Below, in pieces: positions 8,635 through 19,978 of a DNA stretch of 64,000 bases. The stretch comes from Corynebacterium bouchesdurhonense (GTDB lineage Bacteria; Actinomycetota; Actinomycetes; Mycobacteriales; Mycobacteriaceae). Position numbers and translations under genes: made by a program. The notes under the pieces are model-generated. The model worked only from the letters and a program-made list of their open reading frames with translations. It was not told the DNA's origin and ran no database searches. The stretch lies in the NCBI RefSeq assembly GCF_900078305.2, contig NZ_LT546028.1, positions 1,000,570-1,064,569 of the forward strand, given 5' to 3'. Positions within the stretch are counted from its first letter, which is position 1. The number at the start of each line of letters is the position of its first letter.

Positions 8635-10287
8635 CTGGGGTTCAACCGCGTCCGGCAGGCGGGCGAGCGCGCCGCCGAGTCTTGGCGCACCTCGCTGCAG
8701 GTGCGGTTCGTGGGCACCGTGCTGCTGGTGTCTGCGGTGGTGATGCTGGTGCTCGGCTTCACGCTGGCCACCGTGGTCTCGCAGCGCATCGCGCAAACGA
8801 AGATCGACGCCGCCAGCGCGGAGATCGACCGGGCCCGCATGGTGGTGCAGGAGGCGATCGACACCAGTAGCCCCAACTCCTCCCTGCAGGCCCGGCTGAA
8901 CTCGGCGCGCGCGAGCCTGACCCAGCGCGCCCAGCAGGGCTCGGACGTGGCCAACGTGTACGAGCCGGTGCTGCTGGTACAGAGCTCGCTGGGCGTGACC
9001 ACCTCTTCGCCGGAGTCCTACCGCGTGCCGGAGCAGCTGGTGGAGTACGTCACGCAGGGCAACGTGGCCTACCAGTTCGCGGTGGTGCAGCGCCCCGACG
9101 GCACCCCGTACAACGCGCTGATCATCGGCACGCCCACCGACTCGGACGTACCGAACCTGCAGCTCTACCTCGTGACCAACATGGACAACGAGGCCTCCAC
9201 GCTGGCGCTGATGCGCGGCCTGTTGGCCTCGGCGGCGCTGATCGTGATCGTGCTGCTGGTGGGCATCGCGTGGCTGGCCTCGCAGCAAATCGTGGCGCCG
9301 GTGCGCTCCGCTTCACGCACAGCGGAGCGCTTCGCCGCCGGCCACCTCCGCGAGCGCATGCCCGTGGAAGGCGAGGACGAGATGGCGGTTTTGGCCATGT
9401 CCTTCAACAACATGGCCGACAAGCTTTCCCGCCAGATCAACCAGCTGGAGGAGTACGGCGACCTGCAGCGCCAGTTCACGTCCGACGTCTCCCACGAGCT
9501 GCGCACCCCGCTGACCACGGTGCGCATGGCCGCGGACATGATCGCCGCGGACCAGGAGTCCCTCGACCCGGCCGCGCGGCGCGCCTCGGAGCTGATGACG
9601 CGCGAGCTCGACCGCTTCGAGGCCCTGCTGACGGACCTGCTGGAAATCTCGCGCCACGACGCCGGCGTGGCGGACCTTGCCAGCACGGTCATGGACGTGC
9701 GCGCGCCGATCGAGTCGGCGTGGGCGCAAACCCGCCACCTCGCCGAGGAGCTCGACGTGGCCGTGGAGTTCGACATCCCCGCCGAGCCGGTCTCGATCGA
9801 GGGGGACCCGCGCCGCATCGAGCGCATCGTGCGCAACCTCATCGCCAACGCCATCGACCACTCCGAAGGCAACCCGGTTGCGGTCGGGCTCTACCAAAAC
9901 GAGGAGGCGGTGGCCGTGACCGTGACGGATTGCGGCGTGGGGCTCAAGCCCGGCCAGGAGGAGCTGGTGTTCAACCGGTTCTGGCGCGCCGACAAATCCC
10001 GCAAGCGCCACTCCGGCGGCACCGGGCTGGGCCTGGCCATCGCCAGGGAGGACGCGCAGCTGCACCGCGGCACCCTGGACGCGGCGGGCGTGCCCGGCGT
10101 GGGCTCGCAGTTCCGCCTGGTGCTGCCGCGCCACCCCGGGGAGGGCTACGCGCACGCCCCGGTGGAGCTGGTGGCGCCGGGGGAGCCGGACGAGGTGGCC
10201 GAAGCACGCGCCCAGCTGGAGGGCGCGGACGAGGTGGTCGCGGATGTGGAGTGTGAGGGTGAGGCGGATGGCGTCGAAAAGCAATAA
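8635..10287 (+). CDS. mtrB: Sensor histidine kinase MtrB
   Basis: About 550 residues if read from CTG 8635. A transmembrane helix (VRFVGTVLLVSAVVMLVLGF) is followed by an extracytoplasmic region, a second helix (LIVIVLLVGIAWLA), HAMP, HisKA (FTSDVSHELRTPLTTVR, phospho-His about 287) and HATPase (GTGLGLAIARED). The start is uncertain. The mtrA TAA (8629-8631) is in frame, and between it and GTG 8701 there is no ATG, GTG or TTG. The family-conserved stretch SWRTSLQ is encoded upstream of 8701, so translation probably begins before it. GGGGGTG at 8622-8628 lies 6 nt before CTG 8635. Confidence 0.9.
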   Translation: MGFNRVRQAGERAAESWRTSLQVRFVGTVLLVSAVVMLVLGFTLATVVSQRIAQTKIDAASAEIDRARMVVQEAIDTSSPNSSLQARLNSARASLTQRAQQGSDVANVYEPVLLVQSSLGVTTSSPESYRVPEQLVEYVTQGNVAYQFAVVQRPDGTPYNALIIGTPTDSDVPNLQLYLVTNMDNEASTLALMRGLLASAALIVIVLLVGIAWLASQQIVAPVRSASRTAERFAAGHLRERMPVEGEDEMAVLAMSFNNMADKLSRQINQLEEYGDLQRQFTSDVSHELRTPLTTVRMAADMIAADQESLDPAARRASELMTRELDRFEALLTDLLEISRHDAGVADLASTVMDVRAPIESAWAQTRHLAEELDVAVEFDIPAEPVSIEGDPRRIERIVRNLIANAIDHSEGNPVAVGLYQNEEAVAVTVTDCGVGLKPGQEELVFNRFWRADKSRKRHSGGTGLGLAIAREDAQLHRGTLDAAGVPGVGSQFRLVLPRHPGEGYAHAPVELVAPGEPDEVAEARAQLEGADEVVADVECEGEADGVEKQ

Positions 10288-11977
10288 GCCCCTTGCGGCG
10301 GCGTGCGCGCTCGCGGTGAGCCTGGCCGCGGGATGCGCGAGCCTGCCGTCGAACTCGGACCCGCACGTGCTGCGGCAGTACAACCCGGAGGCGGCGTCCG
10401 CGCCGGTGATCACCCCGGAGGCGGGCCGCGAGCCGGACCTTCTGCTGCGCGACTTCTACTCCGCCACGGCGATCCCGTCCGCGGACTACGAGGCCGCGCG
10501 CGCGTTCCTCACCCAGCAGGCGGCCGCGGCCTGGGACCCCTCGGGGGACATGCTGGTGGTGGATCGCATAGGCGTGACCACCCTGCCGGGCGGCACCGCG
10601 GCGCGCCGAAAATTCTCCGTGCACGGCACCGTGGTGGGTGCGCTGGGCACCGGCGGCGCGTACCGCCCGGAGCGCGGCACGTACGAGGCCACCATCGAGC
10701 TGGAGCAGTCGGGCGGGGAGTGGCGCATCTCCTCGTTGCCCGCGGGTGTGGTGCTCGAGCGCACCGAGCTGCGCAACCAGTACCAGCCCTACAACCTCTA
10801 CTTCTTCGACGCGCAGGGCCGGGAGCTGGTCACCGACCGCCGCTGGGTCTACTCGCGGCGCGAGACGCTGCCGAGCGCGCTGATCTCCCTGATCATGGAG
10901 GGCCCGGCGCAGCGCCTGCAGCCGGCCGTGTCCAGCATCCTGCCGGCGGGCGCGTCCTACACGGGCCTGCAGGACGGCGCGTACACGTTCTCCGGCTTCG
11001 GCGGGGTGAGCGAGCCGGACCGGCAGCGCTTCGCGGCGCAGGTGGTGTGGACCCTCGCGTCCGCCGGCATCACCGGACCGTTTACGCTCAAAGCCGACGG
11101 CGCGCCGCTGCTCGTGGACGCGCAGACGCTCGGCACCGACGACTTTGTCGAGCTCAGCCCGCTCGTGCAGGCCGCGGGCGAATCCACGCTTTTTTCGCTT
11201 GCCGACGGCCACGTCTCCCGCGTCGAATCCGCAAGCCCCACCGCGGTTGCCGGGGAGCTCGGCGCCTCCGGCGACGTGCAGTCCGCCGAGATCACCAACG
11301 AGGGCACCTGGGCCGCGGTGTTCAAGGAGGAGCAGGGCGCGTCGCTTCGCGCCGGGGAACTCGGCGGGGCCGCCCGGGAGCTGCAGCGCGCCGAGACGTT
11401 CACCCGCCCGTCCGTCGAGCCCGAGGCCAACGCGGTGTGGACGGTGGCGGACGGCACCCGCATCCTGCGCAGCGTGCAGTCCAGCGCCACCGGCGAGCTG
11501 ACCACGGCCGAGATCGCCGCGGAGCTGCCGGAGGGCGTGCACGGGAACATCTCCGTGCTGCGTCTTTCGCGCTCCGGGGCGCGGGTGGTGATGGTCATCG
11601 ACGGCCACCTCTACACCGGCATTGTGGAGCGCCGTACCCCCGGCGAGCGCGCCGTAGTTGGCGTGCAGGAGTACGCCCAGGAGCTCGGCGGCACGGTGGT
11701 GGCCGCGGACTGGCAGCCGGACGGCTCGCTGATCGTGGGCACCTCCAGCTCCGCCTCGCCAGTGCTGCGGGTGGAGCAGGACGGCTCCTCCACCACCGTG
11801 CTGTCCGTGGGCAACATCTCCGCGCCGGTGGTTGCGGTGGCCGCGTCGCCGACCATGCTCTACGTCACCGACGCCAACGCGGTGCTGCAGCTGCCTGCCG
11901 CCGGAGCGGACAACCCGCTGTGGCGCGAGGTGCCCGGGCTGGAGGGCGTGCGCTCGGTGCCCATCCTGTCCACTTAG
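10268..11977 (+). CDS. lpqB: Lipoprotein LpqB
   Basis: 569 residues. A lipoprotein signal ends with LAAGC (Cys23). GerMN-type domains and a C-terminal beta-propeller-like part follow. LpqB acts outside the membrane with MtrB and modulates MtrAB signalling. ATG 10268 overlaps the end of mtrB by 20 nt, and GAGGCGG just upstream can serve as ribosome binding site. The overlap carries a GCGTCGAAAAGC repeat (10271-10282) read in both reading frames. Confidence 0.9.
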   Translation: MASKSNKPLAAACALAVSLAAGCASLPSNSDPHVLRQYNPEAASAPVITPEAGREPDLLLRDFYSATAIPSADYEAARAFLTQQAAAAWDPSGDMLVVDRIGVTTLPGGTAARRKFSVHGTVVGALGTGGAYRPERGTYEATIELEQSGGEWRISSLPAGVVLERTELRNQYQPYNLYFFDAQGRELVTDRRWVYSRRETLPSALISLIMEGPAQRLQPAVSSILPAGASYTGLQDGAYTFSGFGGVSEPDRQRFAAQVVWTLASAGITGPFTLKADGAPLLVDAQTLGTDDFVELSPLVQAAGESTLFSLADGHVSRVESASPTAVAGELGASGDVQSAEITNEGTWAAVFKEEQGASLRAGELGGAARELQRAETFTRPSVEPEANAVWTVADGTRILRSVQSSATGELTTAEIAAELPEGVHGNISVLRLSRSGARVVMVIDGHLYTGIVERRTPGERAVVGVQEYAQELGGTVVAADWQPDGSLIVGTSSSASPVLRVEQDGSSTTVLSVGNISAPVVAVAASPTMLYVTDANAVLQLPAAGADNPLWREVPGLEGVRSVPILST

Positions 11978-11988
11978 GCGCGGGCATC

Positions 11989-11994
11989 TAGAAT
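11989..11994 (+). promoter_or_regulatory. -10 hexamer TAGAAT for a leaderless comF transcript
   Basis: TAGAAT is followed by 7 nt and then the GTG start at 12002. No ribosome binding site is present. Confidence 0.55.
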
Positions 11995-12001
11995 CGCCCG
12001 C

Positions 12002-12631
12002 GTGGGGGTGTTGGGGGATCTGGCCGAGCTGGTGCTGCCGCGGCGCTGCGCCGGCTGCGGCGCGCCGGGCGAGCTGTTGTGCCCGGCCTGCCGCGTCGCG
12101 CTGGCCGCCCCGCCCCAGCGCGTCTTCCCGCCCACCTCGCCCCACGTGCCCGTCTTCGCGCTCGGACCCTACGCCGGCGCGCACCGCTCGGTGGTGCTGG
12201 AGATGAAGGAGCGCGACAACTTGGCGGTGCGCCGCTACGTGGGTGCCGTGCTGGCGGGCGCGCTGGACTACCTGGAGGCGCGCGGCGATATCCCGCACGG
12301 CGCGACCTTGGTGCCCGCGCCCACCCGGCCGTCCTCGGCGCGCGCCCGCGGGGGCGACCCGGTTGCGCAGTGCTGCCGCGCCACCGGCCGGCACGTGGCG
12401 CCGGTGCTCTGGCTGGCGGAGCGTACGGCGGACCAGTCGCAGCTCACCGCGGCGCAGCGCCGGGCCAACATGGCGGGTGCCGTGCGCCTGCGCGCGGCAC
12501 CTGAGCCCGCGGCCACGTGCATCGTGGTGGACGACGTGGTCACAACGGGGGCGACGTTGCAGGGGAGCGTCGAAAAGCTGCTCGCGCACGGTGCGGAAGT
12601 CCCGGCGTGCATCGCGCTGTGCGCGGCGTAA
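12002..12631 (+). CDS. comF: ComF family phosphoribosyltransferase-like protein
   Basis: 209 residues. An N-terminal zinc ribbon (CAGCG...CPAC) is followed by a type I phosphoribosyltransferase fold with the PRPP-binding motif CIVVDDVVTTGATL. ComF proteins help natural DNA uptake in some bacteria, but corynebacterial homologues sit in the lpqB-hpf-secA region and have no proven uptake role. Start GTG 12002, probably leaderless. A GCGTCGAAAAGC repeat at 12567-12578 encodes GSVEKL just after the PRPP loop. Confidence 0.88.
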   Translation: MGVLGDLAELVLPRRCAGCGAPGELLCPACRVALAAPPQRVFPPTSPHVPVFALGPYAGAHRSVVLEMKERDNLAVRRYVGAVLAGALDYLEARGDIPHGATLVPAPTRPSSARARGGDPVAQCCRATGRHVAPVLWLAERTADQSQLTAAQRRANMAGAVRLRAAPEPAATCIVVDDVVTTGATLQGSVEKLLAHGAEVPACIALCAA

Positions 12632-12635
12632 CCAT

Positions 12636-12658
12636 CTGGTTATGACCAGTTGTATACT
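12636..12658 (+). promoter_or_regulatory. hpf promoter: -10 TATACT next to a palindrome
   Basis: TATACT (12653-12658) lies 43 nt upstream of the hpf start. Directly upstream, CTGGT-tatg-ACCAG (12636-12649) is a perfect 5-bp-arm palindrome located where a -35/spacer region would be, so it could be an operator. No T-run follows, so it is not a comF terminator. Confidence 0.45.
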
Positions 12659-12701
12659 CGGGGATGACCCCGTTCCTACTACCGAGAGGGATGACGCAGC
12701 A

Positions 12702-13391
12702 ATGACTTCCGCAGAGCACGACCAGGCCGCCTTGAGCCCCGCCGCCCAGGTGACCATCACCGGCCGCAACGTCGACGTGCCGGAGCACTTCCAGGAACGC
12801 GTGAACGCCAAGCTGGCCAAGATTGAGAAGCTCGATCCGTCGCTGAACTCGTTCCACGTGGAGCTGCAGCACGAGCCGAACCCGCGCCGCGAGGCGCAGG
12901 CGCAGCGCGTGCAGATCACCGCCACCGGCAAGGGCCACCTCGCACGCGCCGAGGCGAAGGAGGACAGCTTCTACGCCGCGCTCGAGTCGGCCGTGGGCAA
13001 GCTGGAGCGTTCCCTGCGCAAGGTGAAGGTGCGACGCGAGATCTCCCGCTCCGGCCACCGCGCGCCGAAGGGTGCCGGCCAGGTTGCGGCCGAGTTGGCG
13101 CAGGAGGCGGAGCAGACCCGCCAGTCTGAGGGGAAGTACGACGTGGACCCGTACGCCGGCCAGTTCGAGGACTTCGAGCCGGGCCACATCGTGCGCAACA
13201 AGCTCCACCCCGCAACGCCCATGAGCGTGGATGACGCCCTGAGCGAGATGGAGCTGGTGGGCCACGATTTCTACCTCTTCATCGACGCCGAGACCCAGCG
13301 CCCGTCGGTGGTCTACCGCCGCCACGCCTTCGACTACGGCCTGATCGCCCTCGCCCCCGAAGCCGAGATTCCGGCAGTTCCCGCCGAGTAG
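12702..13391 (+). CDS. hpf: Long-form ribosome hibernation promoting factor
   Basis: 229 residues. The N-terminal S30AE/HPF domain (VTITGRNVDVPEHFQERV to about residue 110) binds the 30S subunit. The C-terminal dimerisation domain (KLHPATPMSVDDALSEMELVGHDFYLF...VVYRRHAFDYGLI) drives 100S formation. Length and both domains mark the long form, which silences ribosomes in stationary phase. ATG 12702 has GAGAGGG about 11 nt upstream. The in-frame ATG at 12642 lies upstream of the TATACT promoter and is rejected. Confidence 0.93.
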   Translation: MTSAEHDQAALSPAAQVTITGRNVDVPEHFQERVNAKLAKIEKLDPSLNSFHVELQHEPNPRREAQAQRVQITATGKGHLARAEAKEDSFYAALESAVGKLERSLRKVKVRREISRSGHRAPKGAGQVAAELAQEAEQTRQSEGKYDVDPYAGQFEDFEPGHIVRNKLHPATPMSVDDALSEMELVGHDFYLFIDAETQRPSVVYRRHAFDYGLIALAPEAEIPAVPAE

Positions 13392-13409
13392 CCCCGGCCC
13401 GCAACGAGT

Positions 13410-13440
13410 CCGCATCCTTACCGGGTGCGGGCTTTTGCTT
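13410..13440 (+). terminator. Rho-independent terminator after hpf
   Basis: Stem CCGCATCC/GGGTGCGG (one G-U type pair) with a 5-nt loop, followed by GCTTTTGCTT. The T-rich tail runs into the GCTTCTCGACGC repeat copy at 13437-13448. Confidence 0.75.
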
Positions 13441-13464
13441 CTCGACGCTCCCTTGCCGCCCGCG

Positions 13465-13470
13465 TACAAT
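13465..13470 (+). promoter_or_regulatory. -10 hexamer TACAAT of a probable secA promoter
   Basis: TACAAT lies about 80 nt upstream of the secA start, after the hpf terminator. No clear -35 box is visible. Confidence 0.45.
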
Positions 13471-13549
13471 AGACGGCTGATACTGCCACGAACACTATCG
13501 AGGTGCTCGGGAGGTGCCCGGGTAGCTCGAGGTAAAGGATGCACATAAC

Positions 13550-16108
<2,559 letters not shown>

Positions 16109-16117
16109 CCCGCCGCG

Positions 16118-16492
16118 CTACAGCACCTTGAACGACACGAGGCGGCCCGCGTGCATGCGGGCCGCCCACGCGTATCTGCGCCCGCCCACCTCTACGGTGC
16201 CGAAGAATTCGCCGCCCTCGCGCGCGTGCGAGGTGACCTCGTGCACCTGCCCGGCCGGCAGGGGCAGTCTGCGCCGGTAGCGCACGTGGGAGCGCACGCC
16301 CATGTCGAACAGCGCGCCCGTGAGCGTCTCCGGGTCGCGTTGGCCAAAGGACGCCTCTAGGGCCTGGCGCACCAGCGGCGCCATGGGGTTCTCGGGTACC
16401 GTGCGGGCCGGTGGCATGCGGGTGACTTTGGGGAACGTGGCGCGCGGCACCAGCACTTTCACGTGCTGGTGGCCGGGGGCCGGGTAGTACAT
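16118..16492 (-). CDS. Rv3235 family protein
   Basis: 124 residues, function unknown. The C-terminal part (VTSHAREGGEFFGTVEVGGRR, then YAWAARMHAGRLVSFKVL) has the beta-strand pattern of the small Rv3235/DUF6459 family that lies downstream of secA in actinobacteria. No membrane segment or cysteine is present. ATG 16492 is preceded by GAGGGAG. It converges with secA; the gap between the stops is 9 nt. Confidence 0.65.
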   Translation of the reverse strand: MYYPAPGHQHVKVLVPRATFPKVTRMPPARTVPENPMAPLVRQALEASFGQRDPETLTGALFDMGVRSHVRYRRRLPLPAGQVHEVTSHAREGGEFFGTVEVGGRRYAWAARMHAGRLVSFKVL

Positions 16493-16646
16493 GGCGGGGT
16501 CTCCCTCGGTGGCGGTGCGGGCGGATTGGGGCGGGCGTGCAGGTAGGATTGTGCACGTTCGAGCGCTCGGGGCGCTAGGTTGCCCGTGCCCATCTCAATG
16601 CGCGCGCGGCGCGGAACCGCGCGAGCGACCAGAAAGGATGCATCGC

Positions 16647-17060
16647 ATGCAGGGTTTGATTCTTGATTACTCAGGTGTCCTCGACATGGATCCGGAGGAC
16701 GAGCGCCGGTGGCGGAGGCTCATCGGCGCGGTGCGGGGGAAAGATGTCTCCGCGGGCATCCTCTCCAACGAGCCGGCGGACGGCCCGGACGCGGACACCA
16801 TCCGCGAGTGGGAGTTCCGCGGCGACGTTGACGCGGTGGTGCTGGCCGGCGCGATCGGCCACGAGAAGCCGGAGCGCGAGGCCTTCCAGGCCGCGGCGGA
16901 CGCGATCGATGTGCCCCTGCACGAGTGCGTGCTTATCGACGACGACATTTTGAACGTCCGCGCCGCCGTCGAGTGCGGCATGATCGGCATCCTCCACACC
17001 GCCTTCGAGCGCACCGCCGTGGAGATTCAGTCCCTCTTCGACGTCGAGGGCGAGTTCTAG
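16647..17060 (+). CDS. HAD superfamily hydrolase-like protein
   Basis: 137 residues. GLILDYSGVLD resembles HAD motif I with the second Asp replaced (DxxGVLD), SNEP is motif II-like, EKPEREAF motif III, and LIDDDILNVRAA motif IV. It is short and lacks a full cap domain, so it is a minimal HAD phosphatase of unknown substrate. ATG 16647 has AAAGGA at spacing 8; ATG 16638 overlaps that site. It abuts the next gene directly (stop 17060, ATG 17061). A GCTTATCGACG repeat at 16931 encodes the CVLIDD segment. Confidence 0.75.
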   Translation: MQGLILDYSGVLDMDPEDERRWRRLIGAVRGKDVSAGILSNEPADGPDADTIREWEFRGDVDAVVLAGAIGHEKPEREAFQAAADAIDVPLHECVLIDDDILNVRAAVECGMIGILHTAFERTAVEIQSLFDVEGEF

Positions 17061-17555
17061 ATGCGCGTCTACATCCCGGCGACGTTTTCCATGCTCAAGT
17101 CCCTCGACGAACACGGCGTGATCCACGCCCGCAACGGCTGGGGCTTCGCGGCCACCCCGGAGTTGACCGAGTTTTTCACCTCCGGCGACCAGGAGGAGAT
17201 CGAGGCCGTCGCGTTCGACGACGCGGCGCTCGCCTCCATCCGCCTGCTGGCGATCGGCGGGGAGGAGCAGTTCCCGCACCGCCGCGTGGTGGTGTCCGTT
17301 GACGCGGAAGTCCAGCCGCAGCCGGAGATGGGAGAATCCGTAGTCAAGCTGGCCGGCCCAGTGGAGCTGAATGACGTCGCGGCGATTCACGTGGACGTGC
17401 AGGAGGCGGAGGAGGCCACCGCAAAGGCGATCGATGCCATCGACGCCGCCGACCTCGGCGACGAGGACGCGGAGCTGGCCGTGGGCGACGCCCAGGACAA
17501 CTACATGGCGTTCTACGACCCGAGCGAGTTGCCGTTCTTGGTCGAGCTGCTGTAG
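17061..17555 (+). CDS. DUF6912 family protein
   Basis: 164 residues. MRVYIPATFSMLKSL, WGFAATPEL, EEIEAVAFDDAALASIRLL and HRRVVVSVDAEV are the recurring blocks of this actinobacterial family. Function unknown. It begins on the base after the HAD stop codon, so the two are translationally linked. The C-terminal half is very acidic. Confidence 0.7.
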   Translation: MRVYIPATFSMLKSLDEHGVIHARNGWGFAATPELTEFFTSGDQEEIEAVAFDDAALASIRLLAIGGEEQFPHRRVVVSVDAEVQPQPEMGESVVKLAGPVELNDVAAIHVDVQEAEEATAKAIDAIDAADLGDEDAELAVGDAQDNYMAFYDPSELPFLVELL

Positions 17556-17613
17556 CAGCGACGCGCCGTTCCCGCAACCACCGCCGCCGTTTCCTGAATG
17601 TAATGTGACGGAT

Positions 17614-18951
17614 GTGACCAGTGTTGTGGAAAATAACGGCATGCCGTCTCCCGAAACGCTCACCAAGCTGAGCAGCCCCGCCCGCGCGAACGCGGAGCGC
17701 CGTAAAGTCGCCTCGGCCACCCTAGTGGGCACCACCATCGAGTGGTTCGACTTCTTCATCTACGCCCAGGCCGCCGGCCTGATCTTTGCCAAGGAGTTCT
17801 TCGCCGCGGCGAGCGAGTTCGCCCAAATCGTCTCCTGGGTCTCCCTCGGCATCTCCTTCCTGTTCCGCCCGGTGGGCGCGGCGCTCGCCGGCCACCTGGG
17901 GGACAAGTACGGCCGCAAGCCGGTGCTTACGCTCACGCTGATTGTCATGGGCGTTGCCACCGCACTGATCGGTGTCCTGCCCACCGCCGCCCAGATCGGC
18001 GTGGCCGCCCCGATCCTGCTGCTCCTTTTGCGCATCGTCCAGGGCCTCTCCGCCGGCGGGGAGTGGGGCGGCGCCGCGCTCATGGCGGTCGAGCACGCGC
18101 CGCGCGAGTCCCGCGGCAGGGCCGGCGCGTACCCGCAGCTGGGCGCGCCCTGCGGCCTCGCGCTGGCCACCATCGTCTCCCTGGTGCTCAACATGGCGCT
18201 CGGCCACGAGGCCTACGTGGCCTGGGGCTGGCGGATCCCGTTCCTGCTCTCCCTGCTGCTCGTCGGGGTCGGCCTGTGGATCCGTTCCCGGGTGGAGGAA
18301 TCTCCGGTTTACCGCGAGATTGAGAAGGAGAGCAAGGCCGAGTCCGCGCCGGTGAAGACGGTGATGCGCCACAATGGCGGCACGGTGCTGCTCGCGGCCC
18401 TGATCTTCGCGGCCAACAACGCCGCGGGCTACATGCTCATCGCGTTCTTCGGCTCCTACGGCATCAAGACCCTCGGCCTCGACTCCACGCCCGTCCTCGC
18501 CTCCCTGGCGGCCGCGGCCATCCTCTGGGCGGTGCTGACCCTGTGGTCCGGTGGGCTGTCGGACAGGCTCGGGCGCATTGAGACCTTCCTGGTCGGCTAC
18601 GGTCTGCTGTTCATCGCCGTCATCCCCACGTGGCGCCTGATCAACACGGCGGAGCTGCCGCTGTTCTTCCTGGGCGTGGTGCTGATGACCCCGGGCCTCG
18701 CCCTGTCCTACGGGCCGCAGAGCGCGCTGTACGCCGAGATGTTCCCGCGGCCCATCCGCTTCTCCGGGGTGAGCATCTCCTACGCGCTCGGCGCGATCCT
18801 CGGCGGCGCGTTCGCCCCTATGATCGCCGAGTTCACCCTGGGGGAGGGCAGCGCAATCACGCTGCCGGGATACCTCATGGGCATGACCGCCATCGCGGTG
18901 GCCGCGCTGCTTTGGGTGCGCAAGCGCGTGCCTCTGCAGGACGAGCTGTAA
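17614..18951 (+). CDS. MHS family MFS transporter
   Basis: About 445 residues and 12 predicted membrane helices. ATLVGTTIEWFDFFIYAQAAGLIF is the hallmark N-terminus of the metabolite:H+ symporter group (ProP, ShiA, KgtP-like), and GDKYGRKPVL and GGLSDRLGR are the MFS loop motifs. The substrate, a small organic acid or betaine, cannot be assigned. TAATGT (17601-17606) lies 7 nt before an in-frame GTG at 17614, suggesting a leaderless start there. ATG 17641 is the alternative. Confidence 0.85.
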   Translation: MTSVVENNGMPSPETLTKLSSPARANAERRKVASATLVGTTIEWFDFFIYAQAAGLIFAKEFFAAASEFAQIVSWVSLGISFLFRPVGAALAGHLGDKYGRKPVLTLTLIVMGVATALIGVLPTAAQIGVAAPILLLLLRIVQGLSAGGEWGGAALMAVEHAPRESRGRAGAYPQLGAPCGLALATIVSLVLNMALGHEAYVAWGWRIPFLLSLLLVGVGLWIRSRVEESPVYREIEKESKAESAPVKTVMRHNGGTVLLAALIFAANNAAGYMLIAFFGSYGIKTLGLDSTPVLASLAAAAILWAVLTLWSGGLSDRLGRIETFLVGYGLLFIAVIPTWRLINTAELPLFFLGVVLMTPGLALSYGPQSALYAEMFPRPIRFSGVSISYALGAILGGAFAPMIAEFTLGEGSAITLPGYLMGMTAIAVAALLWVRKRVPLQDEL

Positions 18952-18955
18952 GCGC

Positions 18956-19978
18956 CTAGCGCTCCTCGTCCAGCTGCTTGAGCTCCCATTCGTTGTTGGA
19001 ATGCAGGGCTTCTAGCAGGCGACGCACCGCCTGCACCCGGCGGCCCAGCGGGGAATCGGCCGGGATCTCGTCCCAGGCGCACTCGGGGTCCGCGGGCGGG
19101 CCGAGGTGGGTGCAGCCGCGCGGGCAGCGCTCGGCGGCCTCGGCGAGCTCCGGGAAGACATCGATGATCTGGTCGGGGGAGATGTGGGCGAGGCCGAAAG
19201 AGCGGATTCCGGGGGTATCGATGACCCACCCGCCGCGAGCAAGCGGCAGCGCCACCGACTGCGTGGAGGTGTGGCGGCCCTTGCCCACGCCGGAGACCTC
19301 GCCGGTGAGACGGTTAGCCTCGGGCACGATGCGGTTGACCAGGGTGGACTTACCCACGCCGGAGTGACCGATCAGGGCTGAGACGTGGCCCGAAATGGCC
19401 GACACCAGCTCGTCGATAGGCTCCTCGATGCCCACCTCGAACACGCGGACATCCAGGTCCTCGATCTCGCGCTGGAACTCGGCGGGGTCCGCGATGTCCG
19501 ACTTGGTCATGCACACCACGGGGGTCACGCCGCCGTCGAACGCCGCGACCAGCGCGCGCTCCACAAAGCCGGTGCGCGGCGGCGGGTCGGCGGCCGCGAC
19601 CACGATCAGCATGAGCTCGGCGTTGGCCACGATGATGCGCTCGTACGGATCCGTATCGTCGGCCGTGCGGCGCAGCACCGACGTGCGGTCCTCGCGCTTG
19701 ACTATCCGGGCGAGCGTGTCCTTCTGGCCCGACGTGTCTCCCACCACGCCGACGCGGTCGCCCACCTCGACGGAGACGCGCTTGAGCTCGCGCGCCCGCA
19801 TGCAGGTGACCTCGGTGCCGGAATCCAGCACCACGCCCCAGCGGCCCCGATCCTTGCTCACCACCATGCCGAACTCGGCGTCGGCGTGCGACGGGCGGTC
19901 TTTCGACCTGGGCCGCGACCCCTTGCCGGGGCGGACGCGGACATCGGATTCGTCGTAGTCGCGAAAGCCCCGGCCCAT
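18956..19978 (-). CDS. rsgA: Ribosome small subunit-dependent GTPase A
   Basis: 340 residues. An OB-fold (residues about 35-105) is followed by the circularly permuted GTPase: CMTKSD (G4), GHSGVGKSTLVNRI (G1), DTPGI (G3), then the zinc finger C-x-RGCTHLGPPADPEC. RsgA helps late 30S maturation. ATG 19978 shares one base with the aroA stop (TAATG), so the two are translationally coupled. Confidence 0.93.
   Translation of the reverse strand: MGRGFRDYDESDVRVRPGKGSRPRSKDRPSHADAEFGMVVSKDRGRWGVVLDSGTEVTCMRARELKRVSVEVGDRVGVVGDTSGQKDTLARIVKREDRTSVLRRTADDTDPYERIIVANAELMLIVVAAADPPPRTGFVERALVAAFDGGVTPVVCMTKSDIADPAEFQREIEDLDVRVFEVGIEEPIDELVSAISGHVSALIGHSGVGKSTLVNRIVPEANRLTGEVSGVGKGRHTSTQSVALPLARGGWVIDTPGIRSFGLAHISPDQIIDVFPELAEAAERCPRGCTHLGPPADPECAWDEIPADSPLGRRVQAVRRLLEALHSNNEWELKQLDEER

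Noticed and set aside
12002..12631. comF as evidence that the repeats are DNA-uptake sequences
   Set aside because: comF-like genes are found at this locus in actinobacteria without known competence, so its presence says nothing about uptake.
12642..12701. ATG 12642 as an extended hpf start
   Set aside because: It lies upstream of the TATACT -10, and the added residues show no family similarity.
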